From the NCBI RefSeq assembly GCF_006385705.1, contig NZ_VFRQ01000008.1, forward strand, positions 62,001 to 126,000: 64,000 bases of DNA, in the 5' to 3' direction. The notes below the pieces were generated by a model that saw nothing but the letters and a program-made list of their open reading frames with translations, was not told the origin of the DNA and did not search any database. This stretch comes from Pontibacter mangrovi. Lineage in GTDB: Bacteria > Bacteroidota > Bacteroidia > Cytophagales > Hymenobacteraceae. The translations under genes and the position numbers were made by a program. Positions 44,183 to 53,231 of the stretch are shown here, piece after piece (position 1 is the stretch's first letter; the number at the start of each line of letters is the position of its first letter).

Positions 44183-45838
44183 TTAGCTGTTAAACAACTC
44201 CTCATAATACTGGTGCGCCATACGGTTCGACTCGAACTGCGGCACCACCGTGCGCATACTCTGCTTCATGATGTGGCACCATCGGTCGTGGTTGTGGTAA
44301 TAGATGGGGACAATCTCCTTCTCCAGGAGCCGCATCAGGTTGTTGTGGTCCTCGTTATCCTGCACCTCGTTGGGCTGACTGGTATCCGCAATGGGCAGCA
44401 CGAAACTGTTTTCGCCGTTGCGTGCATACTCGGGTAGCCACCCATCCTGCACCGATACATTCACGCCGCCGTTCATGGCAGCCGTCATGCCGCTGGTGCC
44501 CGAGGCCTCGCGCGGGCGCCGTGGTGTGTTCAGCCAAATGTCGCAGCCATGTTTCAGTTTCCGCGACAGCTCAATTTCATACCCCGTCAGCACCGCCACA
44601 TTGTCCAGCTGCTGCGATATTTTCACGAGCTTGTTAAATACGTTGATAGCGCCATAGTCAAACGGGTAAGGCTTGCCAGCCCAAATCACTTGCACCGGCA
44701 TTTCCTTGTTCGATACCAGGTCCACGAACCGCTGCATGTCGCGCACCAGCAGGTCGGCGCGCTTGTAGGCGGCAAAGCGGCGCGCCCACACAATGGTCAG
44801 CACATCGGGCCTGAAAAGCTTTCCGGCCTGGTTGGCCACCACCTTAAATAGCTGTCGCTTCAGCTCCTCTTTCCGGCTGGTGAGGGCCTGGTTATCGTCG
44901 CGCTCCTGCGCCTGCCACAGCTTGCGGTCCGTCCAGAAGTTAAAGTTCTGAGCATTGGTGATGGCCTTGATCTCGCAGACGCCTTCGTTGTCGTACCACA
45001 TTTCGCGTGCCACCTGCCCATGAAGCTGCGATACCCCGTTAGCCACCTTTGCCAGCCGCAGTGCCGCCAGGGTATGGTCAAACATTTGCCCGTGCATGGC
45101 GGTCAGCTCCCGCACCTCCTCCAGCGGAATGCCGTTAAAAAAGCTCATGCGGTGCAGCAGGTGTATGTCGTGCTCCTCGTTGCCGGCTTTCTCTGGGGTA
45201 TGGGTGGTAAACACCAGGCGCTTCCGTATCTCGTCCAGTTTGCCGTAATCCTCGAAGAGCTTAAAGGCCAGCGGCAGCGCATGCCCCTCGTTCATGTGAT
45301 AAATTTCAGCGCCGCCCAGGGCCTCCACCACTTTTGCCCCGCCAATGCCCAGCACAATGCTCTGGGCAATGCGCGCCTGCGGCTCCGGGTCGTAAAGGCG
45401 GTGCGTGATGGTGCGGGCCAGGTGGTCGTTGTCAGGGATGTCGGTGGTGAGGAAATACATGGGCACGGTTCCGAAAACCTCAGGCTTCAGGACCAGCGCC
45501 TTTACCAGCACCGGATGCTCGTTCACCAGCACCCTGACCGTAATGCCCGGATCTTCCAGAAACGAATAGAACTTCTGCTGAAAGTGCGGGCGCATGGTCT
45601 GGTCTTCGTTGCGCTCCTGGTCGTAATAGCCATACTTCCACAGCATGCCAATCCCGACCATATTCTGCCGCAGCTCAAAGGCGCTGCGCATGTGCGAGCC
45701 CGCCAGAAAGCCAAGGCCGCCGGAGTATACTTTCAGCGCCTGATCAATGCCATACTCCATGCAAAAGTATGCCACACGCTTTTTATACTTGTCATTTATC
45801 TCGTACGGATGATACCATCTGTTATATTGTGAAGCCAT
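44183..45838 (-). CDS. Short alpha-glucan phosphorylase homologue lacking the PLP lysine
   Basis: A 551-residue GT35-family protein, shorter than the 700-850 residues of classical phosphorylases and of the alpha-glucan phosphorylase (glgP/malP-short) type. Recognisable parts are VYSGGLGFLAGSHMRSA, YHMNEGHALPLAF, FTTHTPEKAGNEEHD and the phosphate-site region RRFAAYKRADLL. In the motif that should read SGTSGMK, the PLP-binding lysine is replaced by Thr452 (EASGTSGMTAAMNGG; codon ACG at 44485-44483). As read, it cannot bind PLP in the normal way, so activity as a phosphorylase is doubtful; it may be regulatory or use another chemistry. A strong terminator follows. Confidence 0.85.
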   Translation of the reverse strand: MASQYNRWYHPYEINDKYKKRVAYFCMEYGIDQALKVYSGGLGFLAGSHMRSAFELRQNMVGIGMLWKYGYYDQERNEDQTMRPHFQQKFYSFLEDPGITVRVLVNEHPVLVKALVLKPEVFGTVPMYFLTTDIPDNDHLARTITHRLYDPEPQARIAQSIVLGIGGAKVVEALGGAEIYHMNEGHALPLAFKLFEDYGKLDEIRKRLVFTTHTPEKAGNEEHDIHLLHRMSFFNGIPLEEVRELTAMHGQMFDHTLAALRLAKVANGVSQLHGQVAREMWYDNEGVCEIKAITNAQNFNFWTDRKLWQAQERDDNQALTSRKEELKRQLFKVVANQAGKLFRPDVLTIVWARRFAAYKRADLLVRDMQRFVDLVSNKEMPVQVIWAGKPYPFDYGAINVFNKLVKISQQLDNVAVLTGYEIELSRKLKHGCDIWLNTPRRPREASGTSGMTAAMNGGVNVSVQDGWLPEYARNGENSFVLPIADTSQPNEVQDNEDHNNLMRLLEKEIVPIYYHNHDRWCHIMKQSMRTVVPQFESNRMAHQYYEELFNS

Positions 45839-46036
45839 ACTTAGCCAGAATTTATACTTTAAATTTATGATCCCGGAGACATGGCAAGAGCTACAGCACC
45901 CAAGCCCCGGAATACCAAATATACCTTAACCTCCTACGCAGGTTTCAGAATTATAGATAGATACCGGTAAAAAGGCTAATCGAGAGGCCTCTGTGTTATA
46001 ACATCCGGGCAATCAAAAATAGATAGCGAAAGTTTA

Positions 46037-46054
46037 GTTCTCAAAATTAGGAAC
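46037..46054 (+). promoter_or_regulatory. Operator-like inverted repeat before the GbsR-family gene
   Basis: GTTC-TCAAAATTAG-GAAC, an inverted repeat with a 10-nt spacer, followed by another AGAAC at 46060. The same GTTC-N10-GAAC with the same first four spacer bases (TCAA) precedes the efflux operon at 46595. It overlaps the expected -33 region of the promoter whose -7 box TACCTTTG is at 46071-46078. Confidence 0.65.
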
Positions 46055-46070
46055 CAACAGAACTTTATAC

Positions 46071-46078
46071 TACCTTTG
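46071..46078 (+). promoter_or_regulatory. -7 promoter element of the GbsR-family gene
   Basis: TACCTTTG fits TAnnTTTG exactly; TTAG at 46047-46050 is a weak -33 box 20 nt upstream. The start codon lies 36 nt downstream. Confidence 0.55.
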
Positions 46079-46113
46079 CAGTGTTGTTAAGATAGAAAGA
46101 CAAAAATTAACAC

Positions 46114-46578
46114 ATGATAAAGCTAACCGAAAAGCAACAGGCACTGATAGAACGCATTGGCATTTTCCAGGAGAAGACCGGGATGCAGCCGGTGGCTGGT
46201 CGCATTGTCGGTTTGCTCTACGTTTCCGATAAGCCGGAGCTTACGTTCGACGAGATCCGCGAAGTGCTGGGCATCAGCAAGAGTGCCACCAGCAACGCCC
46301 TGAACCTGCTGCAGCACCTCAACCGCCTCGACTACATCACCTATAGCGGCGACCGCAGGCGCTACTTCCGCCTGAAGCTGGACAGGTGGCGCGAGCTGGT
46401 AATGCAGGAAATCGACTCTGTGACAGAGTTTTCGGCTACCCTGCAGGAGGTGGTGGCAGAGCGCACCAAGGAAACGCCGGAGTATAACCGCGACCTGCTG
46501 GACCTGGCCGATTTTTTAAAGTACCTGCACCGCGAGCTGCCCAAGCTGATGCAACAGTGGGAGGCGCAGCGCAAATAA
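46114..46578 (+). CDS. GbsR/MarR-family transcriptional regulator
   Basis: A 154-residue winged-helix regulator: N-terminal helix (KQQALIERIGIFQEKTGMQP), helix-turn-helix at about 45-70 (LTFDEIREVLGISKSATSNA), wing with ITYSGDRRRYFRL, and a helical C-terminus for dimerisation. The GVL-like opening AGRIVGLLYVSD is typical of the GbsR group. It sits directly upstream of a tripartite efflux operon with which it shares an operator-like repeat, so it most likely represses both itself and the pump. The inducer is unknown. Confidence 0.88.
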   Translation: MIKLTEKQQALIERIGIFQEKTGMQPVAGRIVGLLYVSDKPELTFDEIREVLGISKSATSNALNLLQHLNRLDYITYSGDRRRYFRLKLDRWRELVMQEIDSVTEFSATLQEVVAERTKETPEYNRDLLDLADFLKYLHRELPKLMQQWEAQRK

Positions 46579-46594
46579 TTTTTTTAACTAATTG

Positions 46595-46612
46595 GTTCTC
46601 AATACACAGAAC
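46595..46612 (+). promoter_or_regulatory. Operator-like inverted repeat before the efflux operon
   Basis: GTTC-TCAATACACA-GAAC (extended as GTTCT-N8-AGAAC), followed by AGAAC copies near 46618 and 46626. It matches the repeat at 46037-46054 in arms, spacer length and flanking half-sites, supporting a common regulator. Confidence 0.65.
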
Positions 46613-46650
46613 AAAATAGAACTACAAGAACTTAAATAAACACTATAACC

Positions 46651-48009
46651 GTGATCAAGAAATATTTTTTAGTTGGTATGATGGCTGTTTTCCTGAGGCC
46701 GGCCTTTGCCCAGGAGCCTGCCACTGGCACGCAGGAGCTGTCGCTGCAGCAAGCCATAGAGTATGCCCTGAGCAATAACCAGGACGTAAAGAAGGCAACC
46801 TACGATGAGGAGATCGGAACGCAGCAGATCCGCCAGGCCCGAAGCCAGGGCTTGCCACAGGTAAACGTTTCCGGTGGCCTGGACTATTACCCAGCTCTGC
46901 CTACCCAGCTTATGCCGCCTGAGTTTGGCGGCCTGGTGGGGAGACCCGGTGAGGCTTTGCCGGTAAAGTTTGGTAAGGACTACAACGCCAGCGCCAACGT
47001 CCGCCTAACACAGCTGCTCTACAACCAATCATACTTTGTGGGGCTAAAAGCTGCCAAAACCACACAGGACCTGTACCGCCTGCGCAAGGAGATGGCCAAA
47101 GAGGACCTGATCTACAACATCGGCACCGCATACTACCAGACCTTGCAGACAAAGGAGCAGTTCGAGACGATAGAGGCTAACCTGGAACGCCTGACGGAGT
47201 TGGCGCGCATCATGGAGCTTCAGTACAAAAACGACCTGGTGGCGAAAGTAGACGTAAACCGCATCAAGGTAAACAAAACCAACCTGGAGAACCAGCTGCA
47301 GTCGCTCACAACCGCTTACGAGCAGCAGAAGAACATCCTGAAGTTCTTTATGAACATGCCGCTGGATCAGGAGATAACATTAACCAGTGCGGAAGGGAGC
47401 CTGGATAATGTGGTGACAGAGGCCATTACCGTGGCGCAGGCCACAACCCAGAAAACGCAGTACCAGTTGCTGCAAACCCAGAAACAGCTGCAGGATTACA
47501 GCATCAAGAACACCCAGGCCGGCTACTACCCTACGCTTTCCGCTTATGGGCAGTATGGCTACAACACACAGCGCGACGAGCTTTTCGGCTCCGAGGTACC
47601 TTGGTTTAAAACCTCTGTCGTGGGCCTGCAACTTAATATCCCGATTTTCGACGGGTTCCGAAAGGATGCCCAGGTAAAGCAGGGGCAGCTGGAAATGCAG
47701 AAGATAGAGCAGGACATGTCGAAGCTGGAGGCGAACACAGCCGTTGAGCTGACCAATGCCCTGGCCCAGTTACAGAACAGCCAGCGCTCTATTGAGGTGC
47801 AGCAGCAGAATGTGGACCTGGCACAGGAGGTGTATAACACCACCAACGAGCGCTACAAAGAAGGCATCTCGCCTCTGACGGACCTGCTGGAGGCGGAGGT
47901 AAGCCTGCGCGAGGCTAAGACAAACCTGAACAACGAGAACTTAAAGTATAAAGTAGCCCAGCTTAACTACCTGAAAGCTAGAGGCGAGCTAGATAAATTG
48001 ATTCAATAA
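46651..48009 (+). CDS. TolC-family outer-membrane efflux protein
   Basis: The outer-membrane channel of an RND system, 452 residues. I use the GTG at 46651 because it provides a full signal peptide (MIKKYFLVGMMAVFLRPAFA-Q); an ATG at 46678 would leave it too short. Two OEP repeats follow, with SLQQAIEYALSNNQDVKKAT at the start of the first and LQLNIPIFDGFRKDAQVKQG at the start of the second. It is the first gene of the operon controlled by the regulator upstream. Confidence 0.9.
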   Translation: MIKKYFLVGMMAVFLRPAFAQEPATGTQELSLQQAIEYALSNNQDVKKATYDEEIGTQQIRQARSQGLPQVNVSGGLDYYPALPTQLMPPEFGGLVGRPGEALPVKFGKDYNASANVRLTQLLYNQSYFVGLKAAKTTQDLYRLRKEMAKEDLIYNIGTAYYQTLQTKEQFETIEANLERLTELARIMELQYKNDLVAKVDVNRIKVNKTNLENQLQSLTTAYEQQKNILKFFMNMPLDQEITLTSAEGSLDNVVTEAITVAQATTQKTQYQLLQTQKQLQDYSIKNTQAGYYPTLSAYGQYGYNTQRDELFGSEVPWFKTSVVGLQLNIPIFDGFRKDAQVKQGQLEMQKIEQDMSKLEANTAVELTNALAQLQNSQRSIEVQQQNVDLAQEVYNTTNERYKEGISPLTDLLEAEVSLREAKTNLNNENLKYKVAQLNYLKARGELDKLIQ

Positions 48010-48039
48010 AACAAGCAAAAGACCATACCACACAAAAAC

Positions 48040-49095
48040 ATGAAGAAGGTAATTTATATCATCGCTGTACTAGTAGCACTTGGTGCCATTGGCTTTACAC
48101 TGATGAACAATAAGAAAGAGATGGCTGCCACCGCCGCCATTGCCGAGCGCAAGAGCGAAGCGATTCCGGTGGTGCTGACGGCACCAAAGATGGGTGCGGT
48201 AGACAAGTCTTTCACGGCGCAGGGTACTTTTGTGCCTGAGCAGGACTTAACCCTGCTCTCTGAAACGCAGGGGCAGGTAACGAAGCTCTATAAAGACAAC
48301 GGCGACCGCGTGCGGGCCGGCGAAGCGCTGGCGCAGGTAGATGCCCAGCTGCTGCGTGCCGAGTTGGTGCGTGCCCAGGCAAACTATACCAAAAGCAAGC
48401 GCGACCTGGAGCGTTTCGAGAACCTGGCGGCCGGCGATGCCATCACCAAGCGGCAGCTGGAAGAGGCAAGGCTGGGATTTAGCAATGCCGAGGCAAACCT
48501 GATCACCGCGAAAAAGCGCCTGGCAGACGCCACCATCAAAGCGCCGATCTCCGGCAAGATCAACGAGAAGTTTATAGAGGTGGGCTCTTTCCTGAACCCC
48601 GGCACTAAGCTGTTCAACATCGTGAACGTGGACAACCTGAAGATGAACGTGAAGGTGTCGGAGGGCCAGGTACTGCTTATCCGTGAGGGTGAGAAAGTAA
48701 AGGTAGCTGCCGATGCCGGAAACGGAGAAGCGTTTGAAGGCACTGTAAAGGCTATCGCTGCCAAAGGCGACAACTCGCTGAACTACAACGTGGAGCTGCA
48801 GATAAGCAACACAGCCGGAAACCCGCTGAAGGCGGGCATGTATGGCACTGCCTTTTTTGAAGTAGCAGACCAGGGCGAGGCCCTGCTGCTGGAGCGCGAG
48901 GCGCTGGTGGGCAGCATTCAGCACCCGCAGGTATATGTCGTGAAGAACGGAAGCGCTTTCCTGAAAGACATTAAGGTAGGCAGCACCCACGGCAAAAAAG
49001 TAGAAGTAACCGGCGGCCTGGAAGAGGGCGAGCAGGTGGTGCAGTCCGGTCAGATCAACCTGAAGAACGGCACCAAGGTAACGGTGCTGAAATAA
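48040..49095 (+). CDS. RND efflux periplasmic adaptor subunit
   Basis: A membrane-fusion protein of 351 residues: N-terminal anchor (about 4-22, VIYIIAVLVALGAIGFTLM), barrel-sandwich halves (QGQVTKLYKDNGDRVRAGEA and PISGKINEKFIEVGSFLNPG) flanking a coiled-coil hairpin of about 60 residues, a beta-barrel, and a membrane-proximal domain ending in GLEEGEQVVQSGQINLKNGT. It lacks the Cys/His domains of CusB-type adaptors, consistent with a drug or organic-compound pump. 30 nt separate it from the channel gene. Confidence 0.91.
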   Translation: MKKVIYIIAVLVALGAIGFTLMNNKKEMAATAAIAERKSEAIPVVLTAPKMGAVDKSFTAQGTFVPEQDLTLLSETQGQVTKLYKDNGDRVRAGEALAQVDAQLLRAELVRAQANYTKSKRDLERFENLAAGDAITKRQLEEARLGFSNAEANLITAKKRLADATIKAPISGKINEKFIEVGSFLNPGTKLFNIVNVDNLKMNVKVSEGQVLLIREGEKVKVAADAGNGEAFEGTVKAIAAKGDNSLNYNVELQISNTAGNPLKAGMYGTAFFEVADQGEALLLEREALVGSIQHPQVYVVKNGSAFLKDIKVGSTHGKKVEVTGGLEEGEQVVQSGQINLKNGTKVTVLK

Positions 49096-49133
49096 GCCCA
49101 AGCAGACTTCTTTAACCTAAGAAAACTGATTAA

Positions 49134-52100
49134 ATGAATATCACGAAATTATCCATACAACGCTCAACGATCGTGGTGGTGATTTTCGCCATTCTCACGC
49201 TGTTGGGCCTGGCGAGCTACTTCTCGTTGAACTATGAGCTTCTTCCGAAGTTCTCCCCTCCCGTGCTCACCGTGTCTACCTTCTACCCCGGCGCTTCGCC
49301 TTCAGAGGTAGAGAACTCGGTGACAAAGGAGATAGAAGACGCCCTCTCCTCGCTGGAGAACGTGAAAGAGGTGAAAAGCACCTCGCAGGAGAGTTTCTCC
49401 GTGATCGTGATCCAGCTGAACCAGGGCACTGACGTTGACCTGAGCCTGCAGGATGCGCAGCGAAAGATCAATGCCATTCTTGGCCAGTTGCCCGAGGATG
49501 CAGACCCGCCTGCCATCAGCAAGTTCGACTTCAGCGACATGCCTATCATGCAGGTGGGTGCCACGGCGAACATGTCATCCACCGCGTTCTACGACCTGAT
49601 CGAGAACAAAGTGAAGCCGGAGCTGTCGCGGGTGCCGGGCATGGCCCAGATTAAGATATTGGGTGGCCAGGAGCGCGAGATCAAGATTAACCTAAGCGCC
49701 GAGAAGCTGCAGGCCTATGGCTTGTCTATTCCGCAGGTGCAGCAGAAAATACAGTACTCTAACCTCGATTTCCCTACAGGCAAGGTAAAAGACCAGGCCG
49801 GGCAGACCACCATCCGACTGGCCGGAAAGTATGAATCGCTGGAGCAGCTGCGCAGCCTAGTGCTGAAAGAGACCGGCGATGGTAGCCTGGTGCGCCTGAG
49901 CGACGTGGCCGAAGTACAGGATGCGGAGAAAGACACCGAGGTGATTACCCGCGTGAACTCCGTTTCGTCTATCGGCCTCTCTATTCAGAAGCAGACAGAC
50001 GCCAACGCCGTGGAGGTTAGCGAACTGACACGCCAGGCTTTAAGCACCCTGGAGCAGACGTATGCCGAAGAAGGGCTGAAGTTTACGGTAGCCAAAGACA
50101 GCTCTACGTTTACGCTGGAAGCCGCCGACGCCGTAATCCATGACCTGTTCCTGGCGATTGTGCTCGTAGCGGCCGTAATGCTGCTGTTCCTGCACTCGCT
50201 GCGCAACGCCATCATCGTGATGATCTCGATCCCGGCCTCGCTCATTGCCACCTTTATTGCCATGAACCTGCTGGGCTACTCGCTCAACCTGATGACGCTG
50301 CTGGGCCTCTCGCTGGTAGTGGGTATCCTGGTGGACGACGCCATTGTGGTGATTGAGAACATCTACCGCCACATGGAGATGGGCAAAAAGCCCGCGCAGG
50401 CTGCTTACGACGGTATCCGTGAGATTATGGCGACGGTTACTTCCATCACGCTTGTAATTGTGGTGGTATTCGTGCCGATTGCGCTGTCAACCGGGCTGGT
50501 GTCAGACATTCTGCGTCAGTTCTCGGTAGTGGTGGCCATCTCCACTATGCTGAGCTTGTTTGTGGCCTTTACGCTGATTCCGCTGCTGGCCAGCCGCTTC
50601 TCCAGACTGGAGCACCTCTCAGACAAGAACTTCTTCGGAAGGTTTATACTTGGTTTCGAGCGCTTTCTGGACCGCGTGATTGATGGCTTTACTGCCGCTT
50701 TGAAATGGGCCTTTAACCATAAGTTCCTGACCATGGTGGTAACGCTGGTGATGCTGGTGGCTTCTGTGGCCCTGGTGCCGGCAGGCTTTATCGGTAGCGA
50801 GTTTGTGAGCGCCGGCGACCGTGGTGAGTTTATTGTGCAGGTGGAGCTGCCTAAAAACGCCACCGTGGAGCAGACAAACTTTGCCGCCCGCCAGGTGGAG
50901 GGCTACCTGGAACAGTATCCGGAAGTAACCAACCTGTTCACGACCGTAGGTACCACGTCATCCGCACAGTCGGGCCAGAACACGGCTTACCTGGCCGAGG
51001 TGAACGTGAAGCTGGTAGATGCCACTGAGCGCCTCATGACAACCAATGCCTTCTCGCGCGAAGTGAAGATCGGGCTGGAAGAGACCATACCGGGCGTGAA
51101 GTTTACCATGGTGCCCGTAAGTATGGTAGGAGGCGGTAACCAGGCCCCTATCCAGGTAATCCTGTCCGGCTCTGACCTGGACTCGCTGATGACCTTCTCG
51201 GACAGGGTGTTGGCCGAGGTGGAGCAGGTGCAGGGCACGGCTGAGGTGAAGAAGTCTGTGGAAGACGGTAACCCGGAGATTGCCGTGCAGGTGGACCGCG
51301 ACAAGATGGCGAGCCTGGGGCTGTCGCTGGAGCAGATTGGCATGGGCATGCAAACAGCCTTTAGCGGTAACACCGACGCGCAGTTCCGCGGACCGGAGAA
51401 CGATTACGACATCAACATCCGGTTGGATGACTTTGACCGCCGCAACATCAACGACATCCGCAACCTGACCTTTATGAACAACAAAGGACAGCTGATTAAG
51501 CTGAGCCAGTTTGCAGCTGTAGAACAGTCTTCAGGCCCATCTAAGCTGGAAAGGCAGGACCGCGTGAGCTCGGTAAGTATAAACTCGCAGGTGATAGGCC
51601 GTCCGTCGGGCTCTGTGGGTGCCGATATTCAGGAGCGCCTCGCCAAGCTGGATACGCCTAAGGGCGTAACCGTGAGCTACGGCGGCGACCTGAAGAACCA
51701 GTCAGAAGGATTTGGTACGCTGGGGCTGGCCTTGCTGGCATCCATCATCTTTGTGTACCTGATCATGGTGGCCCTGTATGATAGCTATGTGTACCCGCTG
51801 GTGGTGCTGTTCTCTATACCGCTGGCTATTATTGGCGCTATGCTGGCGCTGGCCTTGTCTGCCTCTACGCTAAGCATTTTCTCCATACTTGGTATCATCA
51901 TGCTGATCGGTCTGGTGGCCAAGAACGCCATTATGGTGGTAGACTTTACCAATAACCTCAAAGCCGAAGGCGTGGAGGTGAAGGAGGCCCTGACAGAGGC
52001 GGTGAGAATCCGATTCCGCCCGATTCTGATGACAACGCTGGCGATGGTGATAGGCATGCTCCCGATTGCCCTGGCCAGTGGCCCAGGTGCCGAGTGGAAG

Positions 52101-52316
52101 AACGGCTTGGCCTGGGCGCTGATCGGTGGCCTTAGCTCCTCCATGTTCCTGACGCTGATCGTGGTGCCGGTGATCTACTACCTGTTCGACCGCCTGCTGG
52201 CGAAGCTGGGCATGGACAAGAAAACGAAGATCGAGCTCGTTGACAAGTCGCTGGAGGAGTTGGAGCATGAAACAGCTATGCTGGAAGAAGAAAAGATGAA
52301 ACACGCACATGCCTGA
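49134..52316 (+). CDS. AcrB-type RND efflux permease
   Basis: An inner-membrane proton/substrate antiporter, 1060 residues, two tandem halves of six helices and large periplasmic loops. Helix 4 has the proton-relay acids in GILVDDAIVVIENIYRHMEM; helix 10-11 contain GLVAKNAIMVVDFTNNLKAE. The periplasmic porter region begins ASPSEVENSVTKEIEDALSS. It belongs to the hydrophobe/amphiphile group rather than the metal group. The C-terminal tail is acidic and ends KMKHAHA. Substrate cannot be predicted. It carries very few copies of the TATACTT heptamer common elsewhere in the window. Confidence 0.92.
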   Translation: MNITKLSIQRSTIVVVIFAILTLLGLASYFSLNYELLPKFSPPVLTVSTFYPGASPSEVENSVTKEIEDALSSLENVKEVKSTSQESFSVIVIQLNQGTDVDLSLQDAQRKINAILGQLPEDADPPAISKFDFSDMPIMQVGATANMSSTAFYDLIENKVKPELSRVPGMAQIKILGGQEREIKINLSAEKLQAYGLSIPQVQQKIQYSNLDFPTGKVKDQAGQTTIRLAGKYESLEQLRSLVLKETGDGSLVRLSDVAEVQDAEKDTEVITRVNSVSSIGLSIQKQTDANAVEVSELTRQALSTLEQTYAEEGLKFTVAKDSSTFTLEAADAVIHDLFLAIVLVAAVMLLFLHSLRNAIIVMISIPASLIATFIAMNLLGYSLNLMTLLGLSLVVGILVDDAIVVIENIYRHMEMGKKPAQAAYDGIREIMATVTSITLVIVVVFVPIALSTGLVSDILRQFSVVVAISTMLSLFVAFTLIPLLASRFSRLEHLSDKNFFGRFILGFERFLDRVIDGFTAALKWAFNHKFLTMVVTLVMLVASVALVPAGFIGSEFVSAGDRGEFIVQVELPKNATVEQTNFAARQVEGYLEQYPEVTNLFTTVGTTSSAQSGQNTAYLAEVNVKLVDATERLMTTNAFSREVKIGLEETIPGVKFTMVPVSMVGGGNQAPIQVILSGSDLDSLMTFSDRVLAEVEQVQGTAEVKKSVEDGNPEIAVQVDRDKMASLGLSLEQIGMGMQTAFSGNTDAQFRGPENDYDINIRLDDFDRRNINDIRNLTFMNNKGQLIKLSQFAAVEQSSGPSKLERQDRVSSVSINSQVIGRPSGSVGADIQERLAKLDTPKGVTVSYGGDLKNQSEGFGTLGLALLASIIFVYLIMVALYDSYVYPLVVLFSIPLAIIGAMLALALSASTLSIFSILGIIMLIGLVAKNAIMVVDFTNNLKAEGVEVKEALTEAVRIRFRPILMTTLAMVIGMLPIALASGPGAEWKNGLAWALIGGLSSSMFLTLIVVPVIYYLFDRLLAKLGMDKKTKIELVDKSLEELEHETAMLEEEKMKHAHA

Positions 52317-52456
52317 TAATCTTTTGTGAAGAGAACCGTTTAGAGGCAGGATGGCAGGAGTCTTAGGCTGCTGCCATCCCTTTAGCCACACCGCTGCCTG
52401 GTACATTTGTTGCGGGCATCCAGCGGCACCCTATTTTCAACTTTACCCTTACTGCT

Positions 52457-52717
52457 ATGCAGAACACAATCGTAAACACGCAATCTGTTCAACATGACGT
52501 GGTAAACATTATTACCCGCGTCACGAGAATAAACCCTAACCGGCTGCTGCAGGTACAGGACCTGTCAAAACTGGGCCTGGATCTGATAGATGTGGTAGAT
52601 ATTATCCTGCAGTTGGAAAAAACCTACCGCATCACGATACCGGATGATGTGCCGGTGTACAGGGTGGATGACTTAGTGAACTATGTTCATTCCCATACTT
52701 TAAAGCAGGCAGGCTAA
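52457..52717 (+). CDS. Acyl-carrier-protein-like protein without the Ppant serine
   Basis: An 86-residue protein with the length and helix pattern of an acyl carrier protein (helix 2 LIDVVDIILQLEKTYRITIP). In the expected DSL motif the sequence is LGLDLIDVV: the serine that takes 4'-phosphopantetheine is replaced by Leu43 (codon CTG at 52583-52585). It therefore cannot be a holo-ACP in the normal sense. It is 140 nt after the RND pump gene and has its own terminator. Whether it shares the pump transcript is unclear. Confidence 0.72.
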   Translation: MQNTIVNTQSVQHDVVNIITRVTRINPNRLLQVQDLSKLGLDLIDVVDIILQLEKTYRITIPDDVPVYRVDDLVNYVHSHTLKQAG

Positions 52718-52742
52718 GCCCTTGAACCTGTCCGCCGGAAGA

Positions 52743-52775
52743 GAGCCGTAGTGTTACAACTACGGCTCCTTTTTT
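52743..52775 (+). terminator. Intrinsic terminator after the carrier-like gene
   Basis: GAGCCGTAGT (52743-52752) pairs with ACTACGGCTC (52759-52768) around GTTACA, followed by CTTTTTT. Ten perfect pairs; 26 nt after the stop. Confidence 0.88.
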
Positions 52776-52844
52776 ATTGGAAAGGATTAAAAAATTTAAC
52801 GCCTCATACTTTACTAAAATAATCTAAACGCGTATTTTTAATAT

Positions 52845-53231
52845 GTGAAACAACCTGTGGCCATATTGCTCTTGTTGGTGTACCTTTTTACAGGCACAAC
52901 GCTGCAACAGCTGCAGCGGGCGCCTGTGCTACTGGAGCATTACCAGGAGCATAAAGCCATGACACCGCATATCTCCATTGCCGGCTTCCTTAGCATGCAC
53001 TACCTGAGTGGCGCTGTGAAAGACGCAGACTACGCCCGCGACATGCAATTGCCTTACAAATCGGCAGACCAGGTAAGCGCCCCCGGTCCGGTAGTTTTCA
53101 TTCCGCCTGTTTTAACGGAGCTCACCCTGCGCGAGCCGCAGTTCTCCTTAGGCCCCTTCCCTATTCCTAACGACGTCGGAAACCCAGTGAAGGTCGCCGG
53201 CTCCATCTGGCAACCGCCCAAGCACTGCTAA
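52845..53231 (+). CDS. Small exported protein preceding a CzcA pump, unknown function
   Basis: A 128-residue protein from a GTG start; the overlapping ATG at 52843 runs straight into a stop. It begins with a signal-like segment (KQPVAILLLLVYLFTGTTLQ) followed by LQRAPVLLEHYQEHKAMTPH and a Pro-rich C-terminal half (PGPVVFIPPVLTEL). Proteins of this outline are found before CusA/CzcA genes in Bacteroidetes, in the position of the HYC_CC_PP protein of the first efflux set, but it lacks that family's internal cysteines (the only Cys is the final residue). Periplasmic, function unknown. Confidence 0.68.
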   Translation: MKQPVAILLLLVYLFTGTTLQQLQRAPVLLEHYQEHKAMTPHISIAGFLSMHYLSGAVKDADYARDMQLPYKSADQVSAPGPVVFIPPVLTELTLREPQFSLGPFPIPNDVGNPVKVAGSIWQPPKHC

